A stretch of 64,000 nucleotides of DNA from Acidocella sp. KAb 2-4 (GCF_020567705.1 NZ_JAJDJU010000006.1:1-64000); one strand, 5' to 3'. Positions 18,059 to 27,193 are shown, counted from the first letter of the stretch. The notes: a model not told the origin generated them from the letters alone. Made by a program: numbers and translations.

Positions 18059-19528
18059 TTAGGGCCCTGCGGCAATCAGTGCTTGCGCGCTGCGGATAAA
18101 GTTCGGCGCATGGATATACGGCAGCACCGTCATCTTCAAGTCCTTCACCAAGCCCCTACTGAACCGAGATGAAATGATATTCCCCGCGCTTGCATTGCGT
18201 AAATTGGCCCAAACACGGAAGTAATGCAGCGTCTTCTCATCCACCTCAGCGCCACCGGCTTCGCGGTAGCAATCCATGAACCGCGCCCAATCGAGCGCAC
18301 GGCCGACCGTAACCTGGACATACCCCAAATCCTCCGCCGGATCGCCGATATGCGCGAACTCCCAGTCCAGAATGGCGCTGATCTTGTCGTCATGAAACAG
18401 GAAATTGTGGAACCCGATATCGCCGTGCAGCAGGCTCGGCCGGCCGGCGCGCTCCGGCACATTGTCGAACATCCAGCCATAGAGCGCACAGATCGTGGGA
18501 GACGGATGATGCGCCTCGGTCAGAAAGAACTCATACCAATTACGGATATAACGCTCTATGCAGCCCGAGAGGTCCATATCCCATAATTCCGGCCGGATCG
18601 AATCCGTAAGCGCACCGAGTTCCAGCATCGGTGGCAAGTTGTGCAGCGCAGCCATTTCACGCGCCAGCATGTCGGCGAGCCCCTTCGGAATTTCCGCCTG
18701 CGCCCCAAAGAAACTGCCGCCGATCCTGCCCTCTGACTTTCGCATGACAATGAAATGCCCTCCGGGGAGCTTCTCATGCTTCGTATCCAACCAAAGAGCA
18801 TCCGGTGCGGCAAAACCTCGCTCATGCACGGCGCGGATCAGTGCATATTCCGGCTCGATCTGGTGGCAGTCATTCGCCAAACTGGCATTGTCGCTCAAAT
18901 CCCGGCGCATAACATATTCACCGGAAAGCGCCTTGCCCTTGGCCGCAAAAATCGTCGTCTGCTTACCGAAGCCGCCCGCGAGCGGCAACACCTTGGTCAC
19001 CTGCAAGTCTGGCTCATCGAAACGCTCTCGCAGATAAGCCGACAGCGTCTCAACCGTTATCGGGGCGTCCTGCACAGGCTTCGTCTCCGGCGCGGGCGGA
19101 ACATGCATCTGGCCGGTCAAGTCATCCGCTTCCCATCCGGTAAGCGCCGCCGCCAGCCGCGCCCGCAATTCTGGCGCAAGCACCGCCCGGTTGGCGGCTA
19201 TAACGGCTTGTTCTACCACCGCAACGCCCTCGCGCCACAACGCTTCGAGGCCGGCAATGCTGTGTTCGTCAGCCGCCGCCGCTGCTATGGCCTTCCACTC
19301 AGCCGGCATCGCCAAGGGGAGCGCAGGCTCTTCGAGCACCGCCGTGAGCCGGGCAAACTGCGCGCGTAGCGCCACTTCGCCCCCCGCCTCACGAGCCTGC
19401 AACAGCCGTAAACTATGAGCGATTGCCTGGGCGCTCGATCCATCGGTGCCCGCGTCAGCGAGCAGCGGCAGTAATTTATCAAATTCCGTGACCAGTGACG
19501 CCAGCACACGATCCGCGGGAATAAGCAT
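18059..19528 (-). CDS. APH-fold phosphotransferase (ACAD10/11-like kinase domain)
   Basis: A 489-residue protein. An N-terminal region of about 160 residues is unrecognised. It is followed by an aminoglycoside-phosphotransferase fold with a Gly-rich loop (LAGGFGKQT), the catalytic loop LLHGDIGFHNFLF and the metal-binding AILDWEFAHIGDP. Members near acyl-CoA metabolism genes resemble the kinase domain of ACAD10/11, which acts on 4-hydroxyacyl-CoAs. Real aminoglycoside resistance is unlikely. It is divergent from the Rieske gene at 19721; the 192-nt region between them shows no clear operator. Confidence 0.8.
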   Translation of the reverse strand: MLIPADRVLASLVTEFDKLLPLLADAGTDGSSAQAIAHSLRLLQAREAGGEVALRAQFARLTAVLEEPALPLAMPAEWKAIAAAAADEHSIAGLEALWREGVAVVEQAVIAANRAVLAPELRARLAAALTGWEADDLTGQMHVPPAPETKPVQDAPITVETLSAYLRERFDEPDLQVTKVLPLAGGFGKQTTIFAAKGKALSGEYVMRRDLSDNASLANDCHQIEPEYALIRAVHERGFAAPDALWLDTKHEKLPGGHFIVMRKSEGRIGGSFFGAQAEIPKGLADMLAREMAALHNLPPMLELGALTDSIRPELWDMDLSGCIERYIRNWYEFFLTEAHHPSPTICALYGWMFDNVPERAGRPSLLHGDIGFHNFLFHDDKISAILDWEFAHIGDPAEDLGYVQVTVGRALDWARFMDCYREAGGAEVDEKTLHYFRVWANLRNASAGNIISSRFSRGLVKDLKMTVLPYIHAPNFIRSAQALIAAGP

Positions 19529-19720
19529 GGACGCCCTTTCATCGTATTCTTCTGGAGCTTTGCACCTTGACCACTGGCCGCAACGTTCGCTAGCATACTA
19601 CCGACGAATTCGGACCATGACAAGCCGCCTTGTCGAGGCGCATAAGTAACGAGGACTGCCCTAGCGCCACTTGCACCAGCAAACACAAACCAACACCAGC
19701 ATCACACAAGACATCCAGGA

Positions 19721-20026
19721 ATGACCTCAAACCGCATCCCAATGCCTAGCCTTGCCGTCGGGCATAGCTCCGTTCTTGAGCTCCATGGCAAGCGCGTCTT
19801 TATCTGCCGTTCCGCGGCTGGCTGGCACGCCATGCTAGATGCCTGCCCCCATCAGGACAAATCTCTGGAAGGCTCGCGTATTCGGCACGGTTCGGTGATT
19901 TGCCCGCACCACGGCGCGCGCTTCAGCCTCGATGACGGCCGCTCCATGTCTCCCCTCACCCCCAACGGATTGACGTTATTGCCCTGCCGCACGATTGACG
20001 GTGAGTTGGAAATCGACATCCTGTAG
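19721..20026 (+). CDS. Small Rieske [2Fe-2S] protein
   Basis: A 101-residue single-domain Rieske protein. CPHQDKSLEG and CPHHGARFSLDDG supply the Cys-x-His and Cys-x-x-His ligands with normal spacing. It resembles Rieske ferredoxins of ring-hydroxylating oxygenases and NirD-like proteins. Its partner oxygenase is not adjacent, and the nearest Rieske oxygenase gene is at 27188. It may be an electron carrier for one of the oxygenases in the window. The SD is weak. Confidence 0.85.
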   Translation: MTSNRIPMPSLAVGHSSVLELHGKRVFICRSAAGWHAMLDACPHQDKSLEGSRIRHGSVICPHHGARFSLDDGRSMSPLTPNGLTLLPCRTIDGELEIDIL

Positions 20027-20119
20027 CGCGGCGCCACTTGTTATGCGCAGCCCGCCGATGAAATAAAGAAACTCCGCAATGGGGATCCGGATGAATATCT
20101 CGCGCGCGCATATTCGTGT

Positions 20120-20138
20120 CCGGTTATTTCATAACCGG
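20120..20138. repeat. Short perfect inverted repeat
   Basis: CCGGTTAT and ATAACCGG pair perfectly around TTC. The dyad lies in the 214-nt gap between the small Rieske gene and the 3' end of queC. No T-run follows, so it could be a weak terminator or a protein-binding site. Nothing else is recognisable in the gap. Confidence 0.4.
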
Positions 20139-20240
20139 CACAAAATTCTCTGGAACCCGAGAACGATCTCCCCAGGGACCCAATGTTTTCGCGTCGTCTG
20201 TTAAACACGCTCCACGCCGTCGCCGGCGTCTTTCAGCCGG

Positions 20241-20945
20241 TCACGCGCGTCGCGCCACAAACCTGCGCCACCCTTCAGCGCGCAACTCACACGCGGGGCA
20301 GGCGCCGCAGCCATAGCCCCATTCGTGCATGGTCTGGCGATCGCCATGATAGCAACTATGCGAGCCCGTACGGATCAGGTCCACGAGCGCCGCGCCGCCA
20401 AGTTGCTCGGCCAGCGCCCAGGTTTGCGCCTTGTCGATCCACATCAGCGGCGTATGCAGCACGAAGCGCGTGTCCATGCCCAGATTAAGCGCGAGCTGCA
20501 TGGCTTTCACCGTATCGTCGCGGCAATCCGGGTAGCCGGAATAATCGGTCTCGCACACGCCGGTGACAAGGTGCTTGATCCCGCGCCGGTAGGCGATGGC
20601 GGCGGCAAAAGCAAAGAACATCAGGTTGCGGCCCGGCACAAAGGTGCTGGGCAGGCCGTTCGCCTGCATGGTGATTGCGGTGTCCTTGGTCAGCGCGGTA
20701 TCGCTGATCTGCCCCAAAACGGCGAGGTCGACGACATGATCCTCGCCCAGCTTCGCCCCCCAGTGCGGAAACGCGTCTGCAATGGCCGCGCGCAAGGGGG
20801 CGCGCACCGCCAATTCCACCCGATGCCGCTGGCCGTAGTCAAAACCGATCGTCTCAACGCGGGCGAAGCGGTCCAGCGCCCAGGCCAGACAGGTGGCGGA
20901 ATCCTGCCCTCCGGAAAACAGCACCAGCGCGGAATCGGCGTCCAT
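20241..20945 (-). CDS. queC: 7-cyano-7-deazaguanine synthase QueC
   Basis: A 234-residue ATP-dependent ligase that converts 7-carboxy-7-deazaguanine to preQ0, the precursor of queuosine. The PP-loop [12 protein letters not shown] is at residues 11-22. The C-terminal zinc site [10 protein letters not shown] follows the conserved GSHSCYHGD segment. The length is normal. It is the last gene of queE-queD-queC on the minus strand, 2 nt after queD, with GAGGGCTGAGC before the ATG. Confidence 0.96.
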   Translation of the reverse strand: MDADSALVLFSGGQDSATCLAWALDRFARVETIGFDYGQRHRVELAVRAPLRAAIADAFPHWGAKLGEDHVVDLAVLGQISDTALTKDTAITMQANGLPSTFVPGRNLMFFAFAAAIAYRRGIKHLVTGVCETDYSGYPDCRDDTVKAMQLALNLGMDTRFVLHTPLMWIDKAQTWALAEQLGGAALVDLIRTGSHSCYHGDRQTMHEWGYGCGACPACELRAEGWRRFVARRA

Positions 20946-20947
20946 GC

Positions 20948-21319
20948 TCAGCCCTCGCCCGGCCCGAAATAGCTGCAGCGGTCGCCATTAGAGGCGCGCG
21001 AGACGGTCACGCGGCACAGCCCGGGGACAACCGGAGCCAGGCGGCGCCAAATCCAGGTGCAGAGATTCTCCAGCGTCGCGGGGCCGAGATCGGGGATTTC
21101 ATCAAGGAAATGATGATCCAGCGCCGCGCGCGTGTCGTCGAGGGCACGCGCCAGCAACCCTACATCCATCAGCATCCCGCTTTCAGGGTCAGGCTTGCCG
21201 CGCAGCGCCACCTCGGCGCAATAGGAATGGCCATGGATACGACGGCTGGACGCCGTCTCGATCTGCCGGTTCAGCGTATGCGCGGCATCGAAGATGAATT
21301 GTTTGCTGAGCTCAAACAT
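20948..21319 (-). CDS. queD: 6-carboxy-5,6,7,8-tetrahydropterin synthase QueD
   Basis: A 123-residue PTPS/QueD-family enzyme that makes 6-carboxytetrahydropterin from dihydroneopterin triphosphate. The zinc histidines are recognisable in FDAAHTL near the N-terminus and in [13 protein letters not shown]-terminal Glu lies in the normal place. It overlaps the queE stop by one base (TAATG), consistent with a tight operon. Confidence 0.95.
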   Translation of the reverse strand: MFELSKQFIFDAAHTLNRQIETASSRRIHGHSYCAEVALRGKPDPESGMLMDVGLLARALDDTRAALDHHFLDEIPDLGPATLENLCTWIWRRLAPVVPGLCRVTVSRASNGDRCSYFGPGEG

Positions 21320-21948
21320 TAGCGGATTCCCAGGACCTTATGGGTTTGCAACGACAAGCGCCAGCGCGGATGGCCAAGGCAGTACGCCACCGCCGCCTGG
21401 GTGTTGGCGGCGGCGTCCGGGCCGTCCATGGGTTGCAGGAGGAAATGGCTAAAGGCCAGGGTCTCGAAGCTCTCCGGCCCGGCACCCTCTTGCGGAAACA
21501 CCAGCTTCAGCTCGTCCCCCGAGGTCACGGCCAGAGGCGCGCCGGCCTTGGGGCTCACGCATAGCCAGTCGATCCCCGCGGGCGGCGCGATGGTGCCGTT
21601 GGTTTCCACGGCGATTTCAAAGCCCTGGGCATGCAGCGCGGCGATCAGCGCGGCGTCCACTTGCAGCAGCGGCTCGCCGCCGGTGAGCACGGCCAAGCGC
21701 TCCCCCGCCCCCGGCCACTGCGCCGCCAGGGCCGCCGCCAATTCCTCCGCCGTCGCGAAACGCCCGCCCGCGGTGCCGTCCGTGCCGACGAAATCGGTGT
21801 CGCAGAAGCGGCAAACAGCGGCGGCGCGGTCAGCCTCGCGCCCGGACCAAAGATTGCAGCCCGCGAAGCGGCAAAACACCGCCGCGCGGCCGGCATTCCG
21901 CCCCTCGCCCTGCAAAGTGTAGAAAATTTCCTTAACGCTATAGGCCAT
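21319..21948 (-). CDS. queE: 7-carboxy-7-deazaguanine synthase QueE
   Basis: A radical SAM enzyme of 209 residues. The [4Fe-4S] cysteines occur as CX14CX2C (CNLW ... CRFC, about residues 31-49), the spacing seen in QueE rather than the common CX3CX2C. It has the conserved YTLQGEG start and TGGEPLL. The start is taken at ATG 21948; the in-frame GTG at 21969 would add seven residues. It is the first gene of the que operon and divergent from the decayed imu cassette. Confidence 0.94.
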   Translation of the reverse strand: MAYSVKEIFYTLQGEGRNAGRAAVFCRFAGCNLWSGREADRAAAVCRFCDTDFVGTDGTAGGRFATAEELAAALAAQWPGAGERLAVLTGGEPLLQVDAALIAALHAQGFEIAVETNGTIAPPAGIDWLCVSPKAGAPLAVTSGDELKLVFPQEGAGPESFETLAFSHFLLQPMDGPDAAANTQAAVAYCLGHPRWRLSLQTHKVLGIR

Positions 21949-22103
21949 CGCAAGGCGCTTTAAAGACACCCTGCGCCGGTGGCAACGGCTGGTGCCGGCA
22001 TGTCAGCCGCGAACAGGGCCGCCGCTCCCGTGGAGAGTTTCGGCCGCCGCAGGTGCATGGCGCAAATTCCGACTCGACTCCTGGGCTGGGTTGTGGATTC
22101 TAT

Positions 22104-22118
22104 GTTCCCGTTATGTTC
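22104..22118. promoter_or_regulatory. LexA (SOS) box, GTTC-N7-GTTC
   Basis: GTTC (22104-22107), CCGTTAT, GTTC (22115-22118) is a perfect match to the alphaproteobacterial LexA operator. It lies immediately upstream of the imuA-like remnant, where the SOS box of imuA-imuB-dnaE2 cassettes is expected. The downstream genes are degraded, so the site is probably a relic, though it could still act on queE, which is divergent with its start about 155 nt away. Confidence 0.75.
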
Positions 22119-22121
22119 TAA

Positions 22122-22613
22122 CCCCAACCCCTCCCTGCCCCACTGCGCGCCGTCCCGGCGCTGCACGAGCTGCGCGCCCCGCTCGGCACGGCCGCTCATG
22201 CCGGGCTGGCGGTGGCGTTGCTGGCGGCGTCGAGCGCGCCAGTGCTGTGGGTGGGCGTCTCGCCCGACTGGTATCCGCCCGGCTTGGCCTGGGCGGGGCT
22301 CAACCCGTCGCGCTGCCTGTTCGCCCGCGCGCGCAACGATGCCGAGGCCCTGGGTCTGGCCGAACTGGCGCTGCGCGGCCGTATGGCGGCGGCGTGCGCG
22401 GGGCTTTCGCGTCTCGCCGCCAAGCGCCTGGCCCTGGCCGCCAAGCATGGCGGCGCGCTGGGGCTGGTGCTGCGCCATGCCCCGGCGGTTACGGCGCAAG
22501 ATTCCACCGCCGTGCTGGCATGCTGATTTGGCACGCCAGAAGCGGGGGGCAGACTGCGGGCCGAGCTGCTCTACGCCAAGGGCGTGATGCCCGGGGTGTA
22601 TTGGCTGGAGGCT
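22122..22613 (+). pseudogene. imuA: imuA remnant (SOS mutagenesis RecA-like protein)
   Basis: In frame from 22122 the translation contains LHELRAPLG, then APVLWVGVSPDWYPPGLAW and AGLNPSRCLFARA, followed by SRLAAKRLALAAKHGGALGLVL. This is the pattern of ImuA, the RecA-like partner of the ImuB/DnaE2 translesion polymerase. The N-terminal part is missing, no start codon follows the LexA box, and TGA at 22524 interrupts the frame. Beyond it the same frame continues with an ImuA-like tail (RLRAELLYAKG). The gene is non-functional. The identification rests on pattern memory of the family plus the SOS box. Confidence 0.65.
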
Positions 22614-22617
22614 CATG

Positions 22618-22995
22618 ATGACACGCCGTTGGCTCTCCCTGGCCTGCGCGCGACTGGAAGAGGCGTGCCTGGGCGCCACGTCGCTCAACGCCCGCTTCTA
22701 CCGGGTGGACCGCGCCTGCCCGGCCATAACGCTGGGCTTTACCACCCCCTGCCGGGACGCGGCGCAGATCGCCCGGCTGCTGAAGGAGAAACTCACCGAA
22801 ATCGCCCCCGGTTTCGGCATTGAGGCCCTGGCGCTTGAAGCCGGCAGCACCGAGACGCTGGCCTTCACCCAGCGCAGCACGCTCGACGACACGCCGGATT
22901 ATACCGTGGCGCTCAACACGCTGCTCAACCGGCTGGGGCCAGAGCGGCTTTGGCGGGCGGCCGCGCGGGAGAACCATATCCCCGAATACGCCGCC
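22618..22995 (+). pseudogene. imuB: imuB remnant with internal deletion
   Basis: The frame starts MTRRWLSLACAR, like an ImuB N-terminus. It jumps directly to a segment typical of the middle of ImuB (LEEACLGATSLNARFYRVD, TPCRDAAQIARLLKEKL, APGFGIEALAL) and ends with LNRLGPERLWR and NHIPEYA. About 250 residues carrying the Y-family polymerase core appear to be missing, and the C-terminal region is lost next to the tetR gene at 23093. No dnaE2 follows. Read as a deleted imuB fused in frame; the exact break points are inferred. Confidence 0.6.
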
Positions 22996-23092
22996 ACGCC
23001 GCCCACACCACCCGCGCCAGGAGCGCATCATTGGCAAAAGCAGGGATTTTCACTGAGTCCGAGGGCGGCAATTTCTCCTGTCGCCCGGCGAC

Positions 23093-23671
23093 TCAGCGCA
23101 GCGCCGCCCGGCAAGCGGAAATGGCGTTGCGCAGATGTCGCCGCTGCCGCTCCGGCGGCCAATGCGACGGTTCATCAAAGGCCGCCTGCACGGCAACGCC
23201 CATCAGCGTGGTCAACAGCCTGGTCGCTTCATCATCCAGCGCCGCCGGCGAAGCGGTTGGGCATTCTTGCGCGAGCAGCCCCCCGACCCGCTGCCGGGCC
23301 GCCCGTAATTGCTCGCGCTGCACGGCGGAAAACTCGGGGTCGGCAATGGCCACGCCCCAAAACACCACCCAGACTCGCCAGTTTTCCCGCGCCTGCGCAT
23401 GGCAGGGCAGCAGCGCGTCGAGAAAGGCTGCCAGCGAGTCTTCGCCGTTTTCCGCCGGCATCCGCGCGGCGCGCGCGGCCGTCAGCTGGTAGCAGTGCAG
23501 AAGCAATTCGCGCTTGCCGTTGAAGTAATGGCTGACCACCGCCGTGCTGTAGCCCGCTTCCTCGGCCACGGACCGGACGGTAACGGCATCGAGCCCCTGG
23601 GTGGCGATCATCCGCGCCACGAGTGCCGCGATCTCCAGCCGGCGCTGATCATGGTCGACGATAAGAGGCAT
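23093..23671 (-). CDS. TetR family regulator (BetI-like)
   Basis: A 192-residue TetR protein. The helix-turn-helix spans about residues 8-50 (ALVARMIATQGLDAVTVRSV, then STAVVSHYFNGKRELL), and the VVSHYF recognition helix is BetI-like. The C-terminal domain has FWGVAIADPEF. ATG 23671 is preferred over ATG 23686. It is divergent from the KstD-type gene at 23769, and the perfect palindrome at 23692-23706 lies between them. It probably represses itself and the flavoprotein pair. Confidence 0.87.
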   Translation of the reverse strand: MPLIVDHDQRRLEIAALVARMIATQGLDAVTVRSVAEEAGYSTAVVSHYFNGKRELLLHCYQLTAARAARMPAENGEDSLAAFLDALLPCHAQARENWRVWVVFWGVAIADPEFSAVQREQLRAARQRVGGLLAQECPTASPAALDDEATRLLTTLMGVAVQAAFDEPSHWPPERQRRHLRNAISACRAALR

Positions 23672-23691
23672 TGACCCAACCTGCATAAAAG

Positions 23692-23706
23692 TATAATCGC
23701 ATTATA
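23692..23706. promoter_or_regulatory. Palindrome TATAAT-CGC-ATTATA
   Basis: A perfect 15-bp dyad between the divergent tetR (start 23671) and kstD-like (start 23769) genes. Its arms resemble -10 elements on both strands, so a bound regulator would block both promoters. It is a candidate operator of the adjacent TetR protein. Confidence 0.6.
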
Positions 23707-23768
23707 TATAACGCTTGTAATAAAATAAATCCAGCCGCGCTTCGTCAAGGCCGGTGAGGAGGGGAACG

Positions 23769-25535
23769 ATGATGCAGGCAACGGCTTCAGCCGGTCAAAC
23801 ACAGGCCCCGGTCCAGGATGAAATGACGGTTGACGTGCTGGTGGTCGGGTCCGGCATTGGCGGCATGACATCCGCCGTCACCGCGCATGATCTGGGCTGC
23901 GGCGAGGTGCTGGTGATCGAAAAGGCAGCCAAATTCGGCGGCACCAGCGCGCTGTCCGGCGGTGTCATCTGGATCCCCCACAACCGCCACGCCATCGCCG
24001 CCGGGCAGCAGGATTCCCTGGCCGAGGCGCATGATTACCTAAAGCGCACGATCCCCGACGAGATCCGCCGCGATGACATGCTGGACGCCTATCTGCGGGC
24101 CGGGCCCGAGATGATCGATTTTCTCGAGGACAACACCGCAGCCCGTTATGTCTCGCTCGGCATGTACCCCGACTACCACTCGCATATTCCCGGCGCGAAG
24201 CTCGGCCACCGCGCGCTGGAGCCGGCGCCGTTCAACGCCGCGCGCCTGGGCGGGGATAACGAGATCGTCAGCCACAGCCATCAGCTCTGGTACATGTTCG
24301 GGCGCATCCCGATGACGCTGACCGAGGGCAACACCATCCAGGTGCGGCTGAAGGGCTGGCAGAAAATGGTGGCGCGGCTGCTGCTGCGCTACGTGGTGGA
24401 CATTCCCTGGCGCCTGCGCTCGCGTTACGACCGGTACCGCAAAGTCGGCGGCGCGGGGGCGGCGGCGCTGTATCTGTCGCTGCAGCAGCGCGGCGTGCGC
24501 ATGTGGCGCAATGCGCCGATGCTCGAACTCTTGCACGAGAATGGCCGCGTGACCGGCGCGGTGGTGTGCCATGAGGGGCGTGAGATCATTGTGCGCAGCC
24601 GGCGCGGCGTGGTGCTGGCCGCTGGCGGCTTCGAACATAACCAGGCGTTGCGCGAGCGGTACTTGCCGAAGCCGACCAACGAGGCCTGGAGTGCGGGCGT
24701 GCCAACGAATACGGGCGATGCCCTGACGCAGGGCCAAAATCTCGGTGCCGCGACGAGCCTGTTGAACAAAGGCTGGTGGAACATGACCTGCAATGTTCCC
24801 GGCGAGCCGCGCCCGCGCCTAGTGATCATCGAGAAGGCATTGCCCGGCTGCTGCCTCGTCAACCGCGCCGGGCGGCGCTTCCTCAATGAATCACAGAATT
24901 ACCAAACACTGGTCGACCGTCTCTACGAAGCGCATACCGAGGAAAACCCCTGCGTCCCGGCTTTCCTGATCTTCGATGCGCGATACCGGCGCGATTATAT
25001 CATCGGCCCGCTCCTCACCGCGCGGATGCGCCCTGATTGGACCTTCCCGAAAAGCTGGTTCACCGAAGGTTTCATTGCCAGGGACCGCAGCATCGAGGGG
25101 CTGGCGAGACGGATGGGGATCGACCCGGCGGGGCTCGCGCAAACCGTCGCGCGCATGAATGAGTACGCGAAGACCGGCAAGGATCTGGAGTTCGGCCGTG
25201 GCGACACCGCCTATGACCGCCATTACGGCGACCCGGAGATCAAGCCGAACCCCAATCTGGCGCCCATCACCGAAGCGCCGTTCTACGCGATGAAGCTGCA
25301 TCCGGGCGATATCGGCACCCAGGGCGGGCTGGTGACCGGCACGAACGGAGAGGTGCTGCGCCCGGATGGCACGCCAGTTGCCGGGCTGTATGCCACGGGC
25401 AATTGCACGGCGGCGGTGATCCCCACCTATCCCGGCCCTGGCGCCACGATCGGCCCGGCCATGGTGTTTGGCTACCTGGCGGCCAAGCACATGGCGGGGC
25501 TCTCGCAGCTTGCCGCGGCGGGAGCCGCGCCGTGA
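23769..25535 (+). CDS. kstD: 3-oxosteroid 1-dehydrogenase (KstD-type flavoprotein)
   Basis: A 588-residue FAD enzyme of the 3-ketosteroid delta-1-dehydrogenase family, which introduces the C1-C2 double bond in ring A. The N-terminal FAD motif is VVGSGIGGMTSA, followed by FGGTSALSGGVIWIPHN. The C-terminal active-site region PFYAMKLHPGDIGTQGG carries the Tyr and Gly seen in characterised KstDs and is followed by LYATGNCTA and PGPGATIGPAM. The length is slightly longer than typical (about 510-560). SD GAGGAGGGG (23756-23764) supports ATG 23769 or 23772. It overlaps the next flavoprotein gene by GTGA. The exact substrate is not proven. Confidence 0.82.
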   Translation: MMQATASAGQTQAPVQDEMTVDVLVVGSGIGGMTSAVTAHDLGCGEVLVIEKAAKFGGTSALSGGVIWIPHNRHAIAAGQQDSLAEAHDYLKRTIPDEIRRDDMLDAYLRAGPEMIDFLEDNTAARYVSLGMYPDYHSHIPGAKLGHRALEPAPFNAARLGGDNEIVSHSHQLWYMFGRIPMTLTEGNTIQVRLKGWQKMVARLLLRYVVDIPWRLRSRYDRYRKVGGAGAAALYLSLQQRGVRMWRNAPMLELLHENGRVTGAVVCHEGREIIVRSRRGVVLAAGGFEHNQALRERYLPKPTNEAWSAGVPTNTGDALTQGQNLGAATSLLNKGWWNMTCNVPGEPRPRLVIIEKALPGCCLVNRAGRRFLNESQNYQTLVDRLYEAHTEENPCVPAFLIFDARYRRDYIIGPLLTARMRPDWTFPKSWFTEGFIARDRSIEGLARRMGIDPAGLAQTVARMNEYAKTGKDLEFGRGDTAYDRHYGDPEIKPNPNLAPITEAPFYAMKLHPGDIGTQGGLVTGTNGEVLRPDGTPVAGLYATGNCTAAVIPTYPGPGATIGPAMVFGYLAAKHMAGLSQLAAAGAAP

Positions 25536-27193
25536 CGCCCGGCATCGGCGCGCCGTTGCGGCTGGCCTCGGCGCAGGCGCTGGACTGGGATGCGGAGGCG
25601 GATATCGTCATCGTCGGCTTTGGCGGTGCCGGCGTGGCGGCGGCGCTGGAGGGGCTGGAGCGCGGCGCCAGCGTCATCGCGCTGGACCGGTTCGATGGCG
25701 GCGGCGCGACCGCGTATTCCGGCGGGATCGTCTATGCGGGCGGCACGGCGCAGCAGCACGAGGCGGGGTGCGAGGACAACCCGGAGGAGATGGCCAAATA
25801 TCTGGCGCAGGAGGGCGTGCCGGTGAGCTCCGCGACGCTGGAGCGCTTCTGCCGTGACAGCGCGGCGAACCTGGCCTGGACCGCGGCCCATGGCGTGCCC
25901 TATGCCAGCACGCTTTACACCGGCAAGATCACCTACCCGCCCGAAGGCAAGTTCCTTTACTACAGCGGCAATGAAAAAAACCCGCAGCGCGCCGCCAAGG
26001 CCAAACCGGCCCCGCGCGGGCACCGCGCCGTGGGCAAGGGGTTTACTGGCTCTACGTATTACGCCCGGCTGCGCGAGGCGGCATTGCGCCTGGGGGCGCG
26101 CGTGATTCCCCACGCCCCGGTGCGAAGGCTGATCATGGATGCGGCGGGGAATGTTCTCGGCGTCGAGGCGGATCAGCTCCCTGAGGCAGCCCAACCTATG
26201 CACCGCAAGCTGTATGCCAGGGTCAACCCCTACATCCCGCTAAACGGCAAACGCGCGGAGCGGGCGATTGCCGCCTGCGCCCGGTTCGAGCGCGAGGCCG
26301 GCGCGCGCCCATTGCGCGTGCGCGCCCGCAAGGGTGTGGTGCTATGCGCTGGCGGGTTCATCTTCAATCTCGCTCTGCTGGCCCAGCACCGGCCTGAGCT
26401 CGCCGCCTCCTACAACGCGCTGATGCGCATGGGCAGCATGGGCTGCGATGGCAGCGGGATCGAACTCGGGCTGTCCGCGGGCGGCGAGGCGGCGCTGATG
26501 GAGAGTGTCTTCGTCGGCCGTTCTCTGTCTCCGCCGGAGGCGTTTCTGCGCGGCATCCTGGTGAACCGGGAGGGGCGGCGCTTCATCAATGAAGATGCGT
26601 ATATCGGCGATGCCGGACAAGCGATCGCCCGCCAGCCGGGCGGCTCCGCCTGGCTGGTGCTGGACGCCAGGATGTTCTGGCGCGGCGTGAAGGATGTGCT
26701 GCTGTTGGGGCGCGGGCGCTTCCTGCTCTGGGGCTTGCCCGTGCTGATCAACATCCTGCTCGGCGGCACCCGCCGCGCCGGCACGGCGCGGGCATTGGCG
26801 AGGCGCTGCGGGGGGGATGCCGCCGGGCTGGAGGCCAGCATCGCCGCCTATAACGCCGCGCAGGCGCAAGGCGCGCCTGATCCGCAGGGTAAGCAGGCGA
26901 CGAACACCGCCGCCATTGCCGCCGGGCCGCTCTATGCCATCGATGTCTCTGTGCATAACCGGTTCGGCGCCACCTCGGCCTTTACGCTGGGGGGCCTGCG
27001 CGTCGCCGAAGACAGCGGTGCTGTGCTGGGCAAGGATGGCCGGGCAATCCCGGGCCTCTATGCCGCCGGGCGCACCGCGTTGGGGGTTTGCTCCAGCGCG
27101 TATTTCAGCGGCATGTCGATTGCCGATACCCTCTTCTCCGGCCGCCGGGCCGCACGCGCGGCAGCCGAGAAGGACGCCGAAAAGAGCCTATAG
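25532..27193 (+). CDS. FAD-dependent flavoprotein, KstD/fumarate reductase-like
   Basis: A 553-residue flavoprotein with FAD motif VGFGGAGVAAALEG and GGGATAYSGGIVYAGG. The C-terminal FAD segment is GLYAAGRTALGV. The catalytic region (GPLYAIDVSVHNRFG ... TLGGL) differs from the neighbouring KstD, so it probably acts at another position, for example as a ketosteroid dehydrogenase of different regiochemistry or an enoate reductase. The GTG start overlaps the kstD stop (GTGA). Its stop overlaps the convergent Rieske oxygenase gene by 6 nt. Confidence 0.78.
   Translation: MTPGIGAPLRLASAQALDWDAEADIVIVGFGGAGVAAALEGLERGASVIALDRFDGGGATAYSGGIVYAGGTAQQHEAGCEDNPEEMAKYLAQEGVPVSSATLERFCRDSAANLAWTAAHGVPYASTLYTGKITYPPEGKFLYYSGNEKNPQRAAKAKPAPRGHRAVGKGFTGSTYYARLREAALRLGARVIPHAPVRRLIMDAAGNVLGVEADQLPEAAQPMHRKLYARVNPYIPLNGKRAERAIAACARFEREAGARPLRVRARKGVVLCAGGFIFNLALLAQHRPELAASYNALMRMGSMGCDGSGIELGLSAGGEAALMESVFVGRSLSPPEAFLRGILVNREGRRFINEDAYIGDAGQAIARQPGGSAWLVLDARMFWRGVKDVLLLGRGRFLLWGLPVLINILLGGTRRAGTARALARRCGGDAAGLEASIAAYNAAQAQGAPDPQGKQATNTAAIAAGPLYAIDVSVHNRFGATSAFTLGGLRVAEDSGAVLGKDGRAIPGLYAAGRTALGVCSSAYFSGMSIADTLFSGRRAARAAAEKDAEKSL

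Noticed and set aside
21960-22688. 242-residue minus-strand ORF over the imu remnant
   Set aside because: The plus-strand translation shows ImuA/ImuB-like patterns and a LexA box; the minus frame is Gln/Arg/Gly-rich without motifs.
22615-23523. Full 302-residue ORF containing the ImuB-like segment
   Set aside because: Beyond about 22995 similarity stops and the frame runs antisense through the tetR gene; it is not one intact protein.
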